Part shown: positions 9,671 to 20,000 of the stretch, one piece after another
Numbering within the stretch: position 1 is the first letter of the stretch
Layout: each line of letters begins with the position of its first letter
Source: Acidimicrobiales bacterium
GTDB taxonomy: Bacteria; Actinomycetota; Acidimicrobiia; Acidimicrobiales; MedAcidi-G1
DNA length: 64,000 bases
NCBI GenBank assembly: GCA_029242745.1
Contig: JAQWTI010000053.1
Location: 1 to 64,000, forward strand
Direction: 5' to 3'
The notes under the pieces: generated by a model
What the model was told of the DNA's origin: nothing
The model's database searches: none
The model's input: only the letters and a program-made list of their open reading frames with translations
Position numbers and translations under genes: made by a program

Positions 9671-10642
9671 ATGGCCACCCTGGAACTTGTCGGTGGTGTA
9701 TTGAATGGTGATCGGGCTTCCATCGGTCGAGCTCTGACCCTCGTCGAGTCGAATCATCCCGGCCACCGGACCAGTGCCACGGCCTTGCTGGATGCCCTGG
9801 TGCCCCACTGCGCTGATGCTCACCGCATCGGTATCACGGGAATTCCTGGGGTGGGTAAGTCGACGTTCATCGAGTCTCTTGGTGGCCAACTCACGGCCGC
9901 CGGCCGCCGGGTGGCCGTACTGGCTGTCGACCCGACGAGCACTGTGACCGGGGGGAGCATCCTGGGTGATAAGACCCGCATGCTCCAACTAGCGAATGAC
10001 CCAGCAGCGTTTGTACGGCCGTCGCCCAGTGCTGGAACGCTTGGGGGCGTGACTCGCACAACTCGAGAATCGATGCTGGTGCTAGAGGCTGCCGGTTATG
10101 ACGTGATTCTTGTTGAGACGGTGGGCGTGGGGCAGTCCGAGACGGTGGTGGCTGGAATGGTCGACTTCTTTCTGGTGTTAATGCTGCCGGGTGCTGGTGA
10201 TGAACTACAGGGAATCAAGAAGGGTGTGCTGGAACTAGCCGACATGATTGCGGTAAATAAAGCTGATGGCGACAATGCTCCGGCGGCGCGTACCGCAGCC
10301 CGGGACTACTCCGCTGCTCTTCGTCTGACTCAGGCAGCTAGCAGCAATTGGAACCCACCAGTTCTGACTTGCGCTGGCGTGTCCGGCGAGGGATTAGACG
10401 AAGTGTGGGCGCGTATTGAAGATCACCGCATCGCACTGACCGATTCGGGGGAGTGGGAAGAGCGACGCCGTTCCCAAAGACTGGCTTGGATGTGGTCGAT
10501 GGTCGAGAACCGTCTGTTGGCCACGTTACGGGCCGATCCGTCCGTTTTGGGCCTGCTGGCTGTCGAGGAGTCGGATGTCCTCGAGGGGCGGACCACGCCG
10601 TCGGCTGCGGCAGGACGGCTACTCGACGCCTTCGGGAATTAA
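9671..10642 (+). CDS. meaB: MeaB/ArgK-type G3E GTPase, mutase chaperone
   Basis: A 323-residue G3E GTPase that protects methylmalonyl-CoA mutase and gates adenosylcobalamin loading. The Walker A motif GIPGVGKST is at about residues 57-65, the switch region ETVGVGQSE follows near 155, and the guanine motif NKAD near 195. The ATG at 9671 is chosen because GGAG, overlapping the mutB stop, lies five bases upstream; the frame is open further upstream inside mutB, but that part is not MeaB-like. Location directly behind mutAB confirms the assignment over a generic ArgK. Confidence 0.94.
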   Translation: MATLELVGGVLNGDRASIGRALTLVESNHPGHRTSATALLDALVPHCADAHRIGITGIPGVGKSTFIESLGGQLTAAGRRVAVLAVDPTSTVTGGSILGDKTRMLQLANDPAAFVRPSPSAGTLGGVTRTTRESMLVLEAAGYDVILVETVGVGQSETVVAGMVDFFLVLMLPGAGDELQGIKKGVLELADMIAVNKADGDNAPAARTAARDYSAALRLTQAASSNWNPPVLTCAGVSGEGLDEVWARIEDHRIALTDSGEWEERRRSQRLAWMWSMVENRLLATLRADPSVLGLLAVEESDVLEGRTTPSAAAGRLLDAFGN

Positions 10643-10666
10643 CGAGCGCCAGGAAAGTTAGTAGAG

Positions 10667-12262
10667 ATGGACCGGAGAGCGTTCCTGCGGGGTGGTCTTC
10701 GTTCAGGGGCGGCGTTGGGTCTACTGGCTTCCGGATCGGTACCCGGGTTTCCTAGGTCAGCCATGGGGCTACCTGTCGCCACCTCTTCTTCAGGCGCTGG
10801 CCCTTACGGATCGCTCAATGGTCAGGTACCCGACATCAACGGCTTGGTCCTACCAAAAGGCTTCACCGCTCGGGTTGTGGCTGAGGGCGGCGCGTTCGTG
10901 TCGGACGGTGCTGCGGTCGCGGACTTTGCGTGGCCGCTTTTTCCTGACGGGAAGGGAACGTTACCTACCGGCGACGGAGGTTGGCTGCTGGTCTGCAACC
11001 ATGAGGTATTTGACTTCCAAACACCGAGCGGACCACTGGGTGGCGCTTCGTCTATTGGTTTCGATGCCGATGGCAGGATTACCGGATCGTGGCCCGTTCT
11101 GGCTGAGAGTCATTCCAATAGCCGCGGTGCGGTCACTCCGTGGGGCACCTGGCTGTCGTGTCAGGAGGCATTCCAAGGTGATGGCCGGATTTGGGAGTGT
11201 GATCCGGTGGGTGATCGGCCAGCGGTTCCTCGTGACGTACTCGGCGTGCGCACCCATGGTTCAGTATCGGTTGATGTCGCCAACGGTCATGCCTATCTGA
11301 CTGAGGCTCATCGTGATGGACGCTTATACCGGGTAGCCCTGGCGACTGTTGGAGACCCTCTCAGCGGCGGAAGCGCCAACACTGACCGGATGGAAGCCTT
11401 AACTGTGGATCCGGAGGGTGGTATCGGTTGGCTACCGATTTCGGATCCTTCAGGGTCGTTTATCCCAACCCGGTTTCAGGCAGGTGAAGGGCTTGTCACG
11501 CCAATGGGTGGAGGTGTAGCCGTGCATGATGAAGTTCTGGTTTTCACTACGGGCCTTGACGATCGGGTCCACGCCGTTGACCTTGCAGCCGGCTACCACT
11601 CCGTGATCTGGGACGGTTCTGGTCGGCGAAGCCCGCTGCACGGCATCGGCGATCTCGCCGTCGCCGAGTCGGGCGACCTCTTCGTCTCAGAGGACCGAGG
11701 AGACATGGAGGTCGTAGTTATCACCCCACTTGGAGAGGTGGCCCCATTTTGCCGGATGGTCGGTGATGCTCATCAGCTTTCATCGGTAACTGGCCCTTGC
11801 TTCGACCCTTCGGGCACCCGGTTATACGTCAGTTCCCTCCGAGGCCGAGGCGATGGATTAGTGCACGATGTGGTGCCTGATCTGGACTGGGGTACTGGGG
11901 TCGAAGGACGTCACGTAGGTGTGACCTATGAGATCAGTGGCCCCTTTCGTAAGACGACACCCCTTGTTGAACCAGTGGAGGCCCCGCAGATCGAACAGGC
12001 TCTGGCGGCAACTAGCGTCGTTCCGTCGATGACGACACCTGCCTTATCGTTCGACAAGACAGATCCACCAGCGGCGCCGACAACCGTGTTGGCTGTTGGT
12101 TCTAATCCAAGTTCGACTATAGGAATCGACAGAGCAACCGGACCAGTGTCAGGAAACGGCAATTCGTTTGTACCACGGGGGCTCGGGCTGGGAGCAGCGG
12201 TATCGCTGGCTATCGGTGGGGCCGCTATGGCCATCCGAAGACGTCGAGATGGACGGGAGTAG
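10667..12262 (+). CDS. Tat-exported PhoX-like protein (DUF839)
   Basis: A 531-residue protein of the PhoX/DUF839 beta-propeller family, whose characterised members are Ca/Fe-dependent alkaline phosphatases. The N-terminus MDRRAFLRGG with a following hydrophobic stretch is a twin-arginine signal. Family-like blocks are CNHEVF, WLSCQEAF, HGSVSVD, AYLTEAHRDGRLYRV, LFVSEDRGD and FDPSGTRLYVSS. The C-terminus ends with a Gly/Ala-rich hydrophobic helix and RRRRDG, suggesting membrane anchoring with a cytoplasmic positive tail, preceded by a Pro/Thr-rich linker. It starts 24 bp after meaB. Phosphatase activity is inferred from family; many DUF839 proteins are uncharacterised. Confidence 0.8.
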   Translation: MDRRAFLRGGLRSGAALGLLASGSVPGFPRSAMGLPVATSSSGAGPYGSLNGQVPDINGLVLPKGFTARVVAEGGAFVSDGAAVADFAWPLFPDGKGTLPTGDGGWLLVCNHEVFDFQTPSGPLGGASSIGFDADGRITGSWPVLAESHSNSRGAVTPWGTWLSCQEAFQGDGRIWECDPVGDRPAVPRDVLGVRTHGSVSVDVANGHAYLTEAHRDGRLYRVALATVGDPLSGGSANTDRMEALTVDPEGGIGWLPISDPSGSFIPTRFQAGEGLVTPMGGGVAVHDEVLVFTTGLDDRVHAVDLAAGYHSVIWDGSGRRSPLHGIGDLAVAESGDLFVSEDRGDMEVVVITPLGEVAPFCRMVGDAHQLSSVTGPCFDPSGTRLYVSSLRGRGDGLVHDVVPDLDWGTGVEGRHVGVTYEISGPFRKTTPLVEPVEAPQIEQALAATSVVPSMTTPALSFDKTDPPAAPTTVLAVGSNPSSTIGIDRATGPVSGNGNSFVPRGLGLGAAVSLAIGGAAMAIRRRRDGRE

Positions 12263-12277
12263 ACCTCGGTTTAGTGC

Positions 12278-13357
12278 CTAGAACTCTTCGTCGAACGCTA
12301 CGTTGCCTTCGACGCCAACCTGATAGGCAACGACGGTGCGTTCGAAGAAGTTTGTGAGTTCCTGCACATCTTGGAGTTCCATAAACCCGAATGGATTGGT
12401 GGTGTGGTAACGACGTTCTAGGCCCAGTTGGGTAAGTCTTTGGTCGGCTACAAACTGCAGATATTGCTTCGTGTCTGCAGTTGACATGCCAGGAACACCC
12501 TGTCCCAGTAGGTCCTCAGCGAACTGGTACTCACAGTCAATTGCCTCGTCCAGCATCTCGTAGATTCGATTGCCTAAGTCCTCGTCGAATAGTTCAGGTT
12601 GCTCGTTACGAACAGTATTGATGACTTCAAACGCGAAGTTCATGTGGCAACTCTCATCGCGGAACACCCAGTTGGTTCCTGCGGCCAGGCCGTTGAGCAG
12701 GCCCTTGGAACGGAGGAAGTAGACGTAGGCGAACGCTGCGAAGAAGAACAACCCCTCTATGCAGGTGGCAAAGCAGATGAGGTTCAGGAGAAATGTCTTG
12801 CGCTTCTCATCGGTGTCTAGTTCATCAAGGTTCTCAGCAGCGTTCATCCACTTGAAGCAGAACTCACCCTTCTTGGCAATTGACGGGATTTTGTGGATTG
12901 CAGCGAATGCGGCTTCCCGCTCATCCATGTCGGGTATGTAGTTATCCAGCAGTGTTAGGTAGAACTGGACATGCAGCGCTTCCTCGTAAAGTTGGCGCGA
13001 TAAGTACATCCGGGCCTCGGGGGCATTGATGTGTTTATAAAGGTTTAATACCAGATTATTGGAGACAATAGAGTCGCCGGTAGCGAAGAAGGCAACCAGC
13101 CGGTTAATGAGGTGCTTTTCGGCTGGGACCAGTTTGCGGTCGAGATCGGGGAGGTCGTCAGAAAAGTCGATTTCGTCGACTGTCCAAGTGTTTTTGATGG
13201 CATCCCGGTACATCTCGTAAAAGACGGGGTAGCGCATGGGCCGCAGAGTGAGGTCGAAGCCTGGATCCAAAATGTTGATCCGTTGAGTTGCCGGTGCTGG
13301 TGCCGGCAACTCAACAAAGTCAGGTGTGTCGTTGAAGGGAACCTCAGCAAGAGACAT
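12278..13357 (-). CDS. nrdB: Ribonucleoside-diphosphate reductase beta subunit (class I)
   Basis: A 359-residue R2 protein that generates the diiron-tyrosyl radical cofactor. Candidate ligands include D95 (FATGD), the pair E126 and H129 in EEALHVQFY, and a later ExCH motif (DESCHMNFAFE). Tyr133 stands at the spacing (E-x2-H-x3-Y) of the radical tyrosine, so this is not a class Ic (Phe) protein. The ATG at 13357 shares one base with the nrdA stop (TGATG) and has GTGAGG upstream; a GTG nine bases earlier is possible. It is the second gene of the nrdAB operon and convergent with the PhoX-like gene. Confidence 0.95.
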   Translation of the reverse strand: MSLAEVPFNDTPDFVELPAPAPATQRINILDPGFDLTLRPMRYPVFYEMYRDAIKNTWTVDEIDFSDDLPDLDRKLVPAEKHLINRLVAFFATGDSIVSNNLVLNLYKHINAPEARMYLSRQLYEEALHVQFYLTLLDNYIPDMDEREAAFAAIHKIPSIAKKGEFCFKWMNAAENLDELDTDEKRKTFLLNLICFATCIEGLFFFAAFAYVYFLRSKGLLNGLAAGTNWVFRDESCHMNFAFEVINTVRNEQPELFDEDLGNRIYEMLDEAIDCEYQFAEDLLGQGVPGMSTADTKQYLQFVADQRLTQLGLERRYHTTNPFGFMELQDVQELTNFFERTVVAYQVGVEGNVAFDEEF

Positions 13358-15786
13358 CAGTCGCACGCCTCACATGACTCGGGGTTCTCCAACGAGCAGG
13401 CCACAGTCTCTGCGTCTGAGAAAGTGGGCTTGGCGGCCGGTTGGCTCTCGCTTTTAGGATCGTTGGGTCCACCAGTAGTGGTTTTGTTGATCCGAGTTGC
13501 TGGTCTAGACCGCAGATAGTAGGTGGTCTTAATCCCAGATTTCCAAGCATGGAGATACATGGAACTGAGCTTGTTTATTGTTGGTGACTCCATAAATAGG
13601 TTCAACGACTGACTCTGGTCTATATAGGCACCCCGATCGGCAGCCATGTCGATTAGCGACCGCATGGGGACTTCCCAAGCAGTGCGGTACACGTCCTTGA
13701 GGTCACTGGGAATGCTCTCAATCTCCTGAATGGAACCTTCAGCCAACTTGACCTGGTTTGCCATTGCCTCGTCCCACAAACCCCGCTGCTGGAGTTCTTG
13801 CACGAGGTAACGGTTGATTTGCATGAACTCGCCCGAGAGTGTCTCCCTCTTGAACAAATTTGAGACCTGAGGTTCGATGCACTCGCAGCAGCCAGCAATA
13901 GAGGCGATGGTGGCTGTCGGAGCGATTGCAATGAGAAGCGAGTTGCGCAGACCATGTTCGGTAATGCGGTCCCGCAGGCTGTCCCAGCGGGCTGTGTCAG
14001 TAGGTGCTACACCCCATAAATCGAATTGCAGGTCTCCAGAGGCGGCACGGGTCAACTTGTAATTATTGTGCGGTCCGTGGATTTCAGCTAGTTCAGTTGA
14101 AGCCCACAAGGCGTTGAAGTAAATCTCTTCGGAGATACGGGTTGACAACGTACGGGCGGCGGGGGAATCAAACGTCAGCCCCAGCTTAAAGAAAACATCT
14201 TGCAAGCCCATGAGGCCCATTCCGACTGGGCGCCAGGCCGAGTTCGATACCGACGACTCAGAAGTTGGGTAGTAGTTAATGTCGATCACTCGGTCGAGGA
14301 ACGGTACGGCCAGACGCACCACCTCAGCGAGGCGGTCAAAGTCGAAAACTCCGTCCGTGACCAATGCGCCAAGGTTGACTGAGCCGAGGTTGCAAACAGC
14401 GGTCTCATTTTGGTCGGTCACCTCAAGGATTTCAGTGCACAGGTTCGAAAGGTGCACTACACGGCCATCTGTGCCGGTCTGGTTGCACTTCATATTCGAG
14501 GCGTCCTTGAAGGTCATCCATCCGTTACCAGTTTGGGCTAGCGAGCGCATCATTCGGCTGTAGAGCACGCGCGCCGAGATCTGACGCTCATAGATGCCTT
14601 CCTCCTCCGCCCTGAGATAGGCAGATTCGAACTCGGGTCCATACAGGTCGGTGAGGTGAGGGACCTTGGCTGGGTCGAAGAGTGACCACTGCCAGTCTTT
14701 TTCAACCCGTTCCATGAAAAGGTCTGGAATCCAGTTGGCCAAGTTCAGGTTGTGGGTGCGGCGCTGAGGGTCGCCAGTATTCTCCTTGAGGTCAAGGAAA
14801 TCTTCGATGTCCGCGTGCCACGATTCGAGGTAGACACACGCAGCGCCTTTACGGCGGCCGCCTTGGTTGACTGCAGCGACTGAACTGTCAAGGGTCTTAA
14901 GCCAAGGGACGATGCCGTTAGACAAGCCGTTGGTGCCGCGAATTAGGGAACCCTTCGAACGTATCCGGTGCCAAGCCACACCGATACCACCAGCGAACTT
15001 GGACAGTTTGGCTATATCGGTGTAACGCTTATATATGCCGTCGAGGCTGTCCTCGGGCGAGTCCAATAGGTAGCAACTAGACATCTGTGGGTGGCTGGTA
15101 CCTGAGTTGAATAGCGTCGGGCTGGATGGCAGATACTGGAGTGAGGAGATAAGTCGGTAAAAGCGGATCGCTTCGTCTGGGCCGGTGGAGAGGCCGCAGG
15201 CAACCCGGAGGAAGAAGTACTGCGGGGTCTCTAGGACTGTTCTGTTCTCTGGGTGGCGCAGGAGGTAACGGTCGTAGACGGTGCGCAAGCCGAAGAACTC
15301 AAACAGGTGGTCTCGGTCACCCTCAATGGTGTCGTTAAATTTCCGGGCGTTGGTGACGACAAAATCCGCTACCTCAGGGCCAATCAGACCTTGGGCGACA
15401 CCCACAGCAACCGATTGTGAGAATGAGTGGATGTCCTGGTTGCGAACCTCCTTGTCGATAACTGTTGCCAGTAGCCGGGCGGCAAGCCGGGAGTAGTTCG
15501 GCTCTTCGACGATAAAGGCCGCCGAGGTCCGGATGGACAATTCGTCGAGCTCCTCAGTGGTGGCCCCGTCACACAAACCAGAGATGGTCCGGGTGGCAAC
15601 CCGCATTGGGTCCACGCCAGGAAGGCCGTCGGCACAGCGTTCTACAGCCCGCACGATCTTATTGACATCGACAGTCTCCAGATCTCCGTTGCGCTTACGA
15701 ACCCGCATTGTGGTGCCAGTTGTGTTCATATCTAGGTCGCTGTCACCGATTTGGTTGTCGTTGGCTGCATCTTGGGTGAGTGCCAT
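13357..15786 (-). CDS. nrdA: Ribonucleoside-diphosphate reductase alpha subunit (class I)
   Basis: An 809-residue catalytic subunit. The N-terminal ATP-cone (VRKRNGDLETVDVNKI) is the allosteric activity domain. Active-site blocks are MSSCYLL (redox Cys), NLCTEI (thiyl-radical Cys with Asn and Glu) and AVCNLGSVNL (second redox Cys). A C-terminal swinging pair C805/C808 (SCEACD) accepts electrons from thioredoxin or glutaredoxin. ATG at 15786 has AAGGA six bases upstream. The enzyme reduces NDPs to dNDPs in aerobic growth. It is preceded by a long leader with a promoter and palindrome described separately. Confidence 0.96.
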   Translation of the reverse strand: MALTQDAANDNQIGDSDLDMNTTGTTMRVRKRNGDLETVDVNKIVRAVERCADGLPGVDPMRVATRTISGLCDGATTEELDELSIRTSAAFIVEEPNYSRLAARLLATVIDKEVRNQDIHSFSQSVAVGVAQGLIGPEVADFVVTNARKFNDTIEGDRDHLFEFFGLRTVYDRYLLRHPENRTVLETPQYFFLRVACGLSTGPDEAIRFYRLISSLQYLPSSPTLFNSGTSHPQMSSCYLLDSPEDSLDGIYKRYTDIAKLSKFAGGIGVAWHRIRSKGSLIRGTNGLSNGIVPWLKTLDSSVAAVNQGGRRKGAACVYLESWHADIEDFLDLKENTGDPQRRTHNLNLANWIPDLFMERVEKDWQWSLFDPAKVPHLTDLYGPEFESAYLRAEEEGIYERQISARVLYSRMMRSLAQTGNGWMTFKDASNMKCNQTGTDGRVVHLSNLCTEILEVTDQNETAVCNLGSVNLGALVTDGVFDFDRLAEVVRLAVPFLDRVIDINYYPTSESSVSNSAWRPVGMGLMGLQDVFFKLGLTFDSPAARTLSTRISEEIYFNALWASTELAEIHGPHNNYKLTRAASGDLQFDLWGVAPTDTARWDSLRDRITEHGLRNSLLIAIAPTATIASIAGCCECIEPQVSNLFKRETLSGEFMQINRYLVQELQQRGLWDEAMANQVKLAEGSIQEIESIPSDLKDVYRTAWEVPMRSLIDMAADRGAYIDQSQSLNLFMESPTINKLSSMYLHAWKSGIKTTYYLRSRPATRINKTTTGGPNDPKSESQPAAKPTFSDAETVACSLENPESCEACD

Positions 15787-15842
15787 TTCATATCCTTCCC
15801 CCGGTTTCCGCCGGTTCGATCTCTTGTTGTCGCTCTCTGCTT

Positions 15843-15868
15843 GGCCGCCCCGAGGGGAGTGAACGGCC
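15843..15868 (-). promoter_or_regulatory. GC-rich hairpin in the nrdA leader
   Basis: The transcript would form a stem GGCCG/CGGCC (positions 15864-15868 with 15843-15847) enclosing CCCC/GGGG (15854-15857 with 15848-15851) with a six-base bulge on one side. It lies about 60-80 nt upstream of the nrdA start codon, without a following U-run, so it is more likely a leader structure than an intrinsic terminator. Function is not known. Confidence 0.4.
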
Positions 15869-15941
15869 TACCGTTGTGCGCACCAGCGGTGTTTAATTGC
15901 CGATGAAATAGGTGGGTCGGACGCTGTCTTCTAGGTTATGA

Positions 15942-15971
15942 ATTGCACGCATGTAATTACAATGATGTCAA
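15942..15971 (-). promoter_or_regulatory. Putative nrdA promoter with palindrome in the spacer
   Basis: On the minus strand a perfect -35 TTGACA (15971-15966) is followed after 18 bases by TGCAAT (15947-15942), matching four of six bases of the -10 consensus. Inside the spacer is the perfect 10-bp palindrome TGTAATTACA (15952-15961), nested in a longer imperfect repeat with ATTG/CAAT ends. A palindrome between -35 and -10 is a typical repressor position. It does not match the remembered NrdR box (C and G at fixed places in a 16-mer), so the regulator is unidentified. Confidence 0.5.
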
Positions 15972-16115
15972 GCGATTCGTACCACATTGGCAGGATTTCT
16001 TGAAACTTGCGCCAAAGGTGGTCGTCAGGCCCTGTGAGAAAGATCGATTCGCGCTCCAAGTGGCGACCAATAACGACGCCAAGGACCTCGTTGATAAGGC
16101 GTAGCGCGGCCTAGC

Positions 16116-17093
16116 GTGTCGTTTGTGAGCGAATCTCCTCCCATTCTTGACGTTGATCTGCCAGCTTTTGAGCAGGGCGACGAGGCGAAAAGGCGGGCAG
16201 TGGTTGAGGGGACGATGCGGAGCCTGGCAACCGGCTTTGTCTATGTGCGTCACGATCTCTCCGAAGACCTACTAGACGATGCCTACGGTCGCCTAGTCAA
16301 TTTCTTCGCACTGCCGCTTGAACGTAAGAACTCCTATTCGGTACCAGATGCAAATGGACAGACCGGTTACACGGGGCTTTTGGTGGAGACAGCGGCGATT
16401 TCAGACGTGCCTGACTGGAAGGAGATGCTCAACTGGAGTGCCCCAGTTCCAGAGGGCCATCCACTAAGGCGGCGTTTCCCCCATCGGTACGGCAATCCAG
16501 TGCTCCCCGACGAAGACCTCCCGGGGACCACTGATGTTCTTATGGCGCTCCACGAGGTCACTCTTGAGCTCCAACGCAGAGTGTTGCGGATTCTGGCAGT
16601 GGGACTTGGAGTTCACGAGAACTATTTCGACGTGATGCTTCGTGACGGTGCGGCTCTAACTCGAGCGTTGCATTACCCATCTATGGACGCTGCCCCCGGC
16701 AATGAGCATGTTTGGGCGGCTGAGCATGGCGACATCAACCTTGTCACCGCTCTTCCGAGGGCTACCGCCCCGGGGCTTCAAGTAAAGGTAGACGGTGAAT
16801 GGTTGGACGCCACCCCACCGGATGGCTGCGTCATCGTCAACACCGGGATCATGCTGGACCACATCACCAACGGAGTGATCCCTCCGGGTATTCATCGAGT
16901 GGTGGCTAACGGGCCTGGAGAACGCCACTCAGTGGTCCAGTTCTGCCATCCGACACCGTGGACGATGCTGGCGCCTATTCCAACGTGTGTGACTGCAGAA
17001 AATCCACTGCGTTATCCAATAATCAGCGCCTCGGATCGTCTCGAGCAGGTGATCTGGGAGATCAACATGACGGAGTCGGGCCGTCTGAGTTGA
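16116..17093 (+). CDS. 2-oxoglutarate/Fe(II)-dependent dioxygenase (isopenicillin N synthase-like)
   Basis: A 325-residue protein with the N-terminal DIOX_N region (about 8-110) and a C-terminal 2OG-Fe(II) domain. The iron ligands are probably H204 and D206 (EHGDINL) and H260 (GIHRVV); R270 and S272 (RHS) would bind 2-oxoglutarate. The start is uncertain: GTG at 16116 or GTG at 16125, neither with a convincing ribosome-binding site. The gene is convergent with ileS, leaving 6 bp. Family members hydroxylate or desaturate small molecules; the substrate cannot be predicted from the context. Confidence 0.85.
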   Translation: MSFVSESPPILDVDLPAFEQGDEAKRRAVVEGTMRSLATGFVYVRHDLSEDLLDDAYGRLVNFFALPLERKNSYSVPDANGQTGYTGLLVETAAISDVPDWKEMLNWSAPVPEGHPLRRRFPHRYGNPVLPDEDLPGTTDVLMALHEVTLELQRRVLRILAVGLGVHENYFDVMLRDGAALTRALHYPSMDAAPGNEHVWAAEHGDINLVTALPRATAPGLQVKVDGEWLDATPPDGCVIVNTGIMLDHITNGVIPPGIHRVVANGPGERHSVVQFCHPTPWTMLAPIPTCVTAENPLRYPIISASDRLEQVIWEINMTESGRLS

Positions 17094-17099
17094 CTGGCT

Positions 17100-20000
17100 T
17101 TAGCCGACGGTGATTGAGAACCGCAGCTCAGAGCCCTCAACGGTTACTTGGGTTGCCAGATTGCTCAGGCTGTCGTAGGTCACCTCGAGGGCCAGAACCT
17201 GGCCGGCCACATGATTCTCATGGGCCCGTACCGCATCCACAACAGCCTTGTCGCCATCGATTGCCAGATGGATGCGGTCAGTCACCACCAACTCGGCGTC
17301 GCGTCGGGCTTGTTGCACATGGCGGACCACGTCGCGAGCCAGACCCTCACGGGCCAACTCATCGGTGACTTCCGTGTCGAGGACGACTACGGCATCACCG
17401 CTGCCAAGAGCCCCCGCCGTGATGCCGTCGGGTGACTCGACACTGAAATCGAACTCGGTGGGTTGTAGTACATGGCCGGCCACGGTCACGGTGCCGTCGT
17501 CGTTGCGGGTGTATTCACCTGATCGGGCTCCAGCAAATACGGCCTGCACATCGCCACCGAGCCTCGGCCCAAGGGCCCGCCCGTCAGGTCGCAGGACGAG
17601 CCGAGCGTGAGATTCCAGATCATTGGTAAGTGATACAGCCTTGACGTTGACTTCGTCGATCAGCAGGTCGAGTAGGTCTGCAAGCGTTTCACTGTCCGTG
17701 CCGGCGACGGTCATCGAGGGGAGTGGCAGGCGGACTCGTAGACCGTAGTCCTCTCGTAGGCGTAGGGCCGTGGAGGCGACGTCCCGCAGTCGATCCATGC
17801 GGTCTACGAGGTCCGGGTCCGACGGTAGATCTTCGGCGTTGGGCCAGTCTTGGAGATGCACGCTGACACCGTCAACTAGGCCCGCGTGGATCTCTTCAGT
17901 CACCATTGGCAGAAACGGTGCCGCAACCCGACTCAGTGTTACAAGCACCGTGTAGAGGGTGTCATGGGCGTCGCTCTTGTCGGAGCCAACTGTCTGACCA
18001 TCGGCCGTTGCATCGGCCGTTGGCGCCCAGAAGCGGTCGCGGCTGCGACGGATATACCAATTATTGAGAGCATCTAGAAACCCCTGGATCTCGCTAGTGG
18101 CGCCGGGGAGATCGTAGGCATCCATGCGTTCTTGCACCGACTCAACAAGTCGGCGGGTCCTGGCCAGTAGGTAGCGGTCCAGCACGTGGGAGGAGTTGGT
18201 GCGCATGGTCGCTTGATAGCCATCAACGTTCGCGTAAAGGGTGAAGAATGTGTAGGCGTTCCAGACTGGCAGCAGGACTTGGCGGACGACATCGTCGACG
18301 CCGCTATCGAGGATGCGTAGATCGCCACCTCGAACGATGTTTGAAGACATTAGATACCAGCGCAGGGCATCTGCGCCTTGGCTATCGAAGATGGTCGACG
18401 GTTCGGTGTAGTTCCGAAGTTTTTTGGACAGTTTGGAACCGTCTTCAGCCAGCAAGATTCCGTGGCAGATAACATTTTGGAAAGCAGGCCGGTCAAACAG
18501 TGCTGTGGCCAGCACATGGAGTGTGTAGAACCATCCACGCGTCTGGTTGATGTACTCCACGATGAAGTCGGCTGGGAAGTGCTCCTCGAACCGCTTTTGA
18601 TTCTCGAATGGGTAATGGAGTTGCGCAAAGGGCATGGAACCTGACTCGAACCAGCAATCAAGCACCTCGGGTACCCGACGCATAGTTGATCGGCCACTTG
18701 GGTCATCGGGATTGGGTCGGGTCAGTTCATCGATGAACGGTCGATGCAGGTCAGTAGGCCGTACTCCAAAGTCCTGTTCAATTTCATCAAGGCTGCCGTA
18801 CACGTCGATACGCGGGTAAGCCGGGTCGTCGCTCCTCCAAATTGGAATAGGCGAGCCCCAGAAACGGTTGCGGCTTATCGACCAGTCTCGGGCGCCATCC
18901 AGCCACATCCCAAAGCGACCATCGCGAATGTGGTCTGGCACCCAGTTGATCTGTGCGTTGGTTGCGAGTAGTCGTTCTCTTAGGTCGGTGACTTTTACGT
19001 ACCAAGATGAGATGGCTTTATAAATAATCGGCGTGTCAGTGCGCCAGCAGTGTGGGTAGTTGTGTTCGTAGGTGTCGTGCCGAACAACCCGGCCGGCCTC
19101 TTTGAGGTAGCGGATGATGTCGGGGTTGGCCTCGAAGACATTAAGGCCGGCCCACGGTGTGACGTCGTCGGTGAAGCAGCCCTGATCATCGACAGGGACG
19201 ACACGTCCGATGGGGATGCCAGCGGCCTCGCACGAAAGTTGGTCGTCCTCACCGAACCCAGGTGCCATATGAACCACGCCGGTGCCATCGTTAGCGTCAA
19301 CGAAGTCAGCAGCCAGTATGCGGAAGGCATCTGCGCGATCGATGAAGAAGTCGAACAGGGGTGTGTAGGTGCGCTCTACTAAGTCGCTGCCGGTGCACGT
19401 GCCAATTTCGATGGTGTCTGCTAATTGGCTGGCATAACGTTTGACAGCTTCAGCTCCCACGATTAGCACCGTGCCGTCGGTATCGGCCCTCATCGAATAA
19501 GTGACATCAGGACCTACGGCAAGGGCCAGATTGGATGGAAGGGTCCATGGTGTGGTGGTCCAGGCAAGGATCCGTATGGGTCCCGGATCACTGTCTACTG
19601 GCACTAGGTCAAAGGCCACGGTAATAGCCGGGTCTTGTCGGGGTCGGGTGGCGTCGTCCAGGCGAATCTCGAAATTAGACAGCGGGGTCTCGGCGCCCCA
19701 CGAGTACGGCATGACTCGGAACGCTTCGTAGACGAGGCCTTTTTCCCAAAGTTGTTTGAAAGCCCACATCACTGATTCCATGTACGCCGGGTCCATGGTC
19801 TTGTAGTCATCCTCAAAGTCGACCCATCGGGCTTGGCGGGTGACGGTCTTCTCCCATTCAGAGGTGAAACGCAGAACCGATTGGCGGCACTGGGCATTGA
19901 ACCGATCAATGCCGTACTCGATAATGTCAGCCCGCCCAGAGACGGGGAGTTCCTTCTCGGCTTCCATCTCAGCAGGTAGGCCGTGGCAGTCCCAGCCAAA

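Larger units (their letters stand above)
15787..16115. other. 329-bp non-coding region between nrdA and the 2OG oxygenase gene
   Basis: The divergent genes leave 329 bp without a credible coding frame. On the minus strand it holds a consensus-like promoter with a palindrome in the spacer, about 155 nt of transcribed leader and a GC-rich hairpin, all pointing to nrdA. On the plus strand, no clear promoter for the oxygenase was identified. I compared it with a cobalamin riboswitch by eye and found no B12-box-like conserved core. Confidence 0.7.

Noticed and set aside
15787-16115. Cobalamin riboswitch upstream of nrdA
   Set aside because: No B12-box-like conserved core was seen by eye on the nrdA strand; an RNA family search would settle it.
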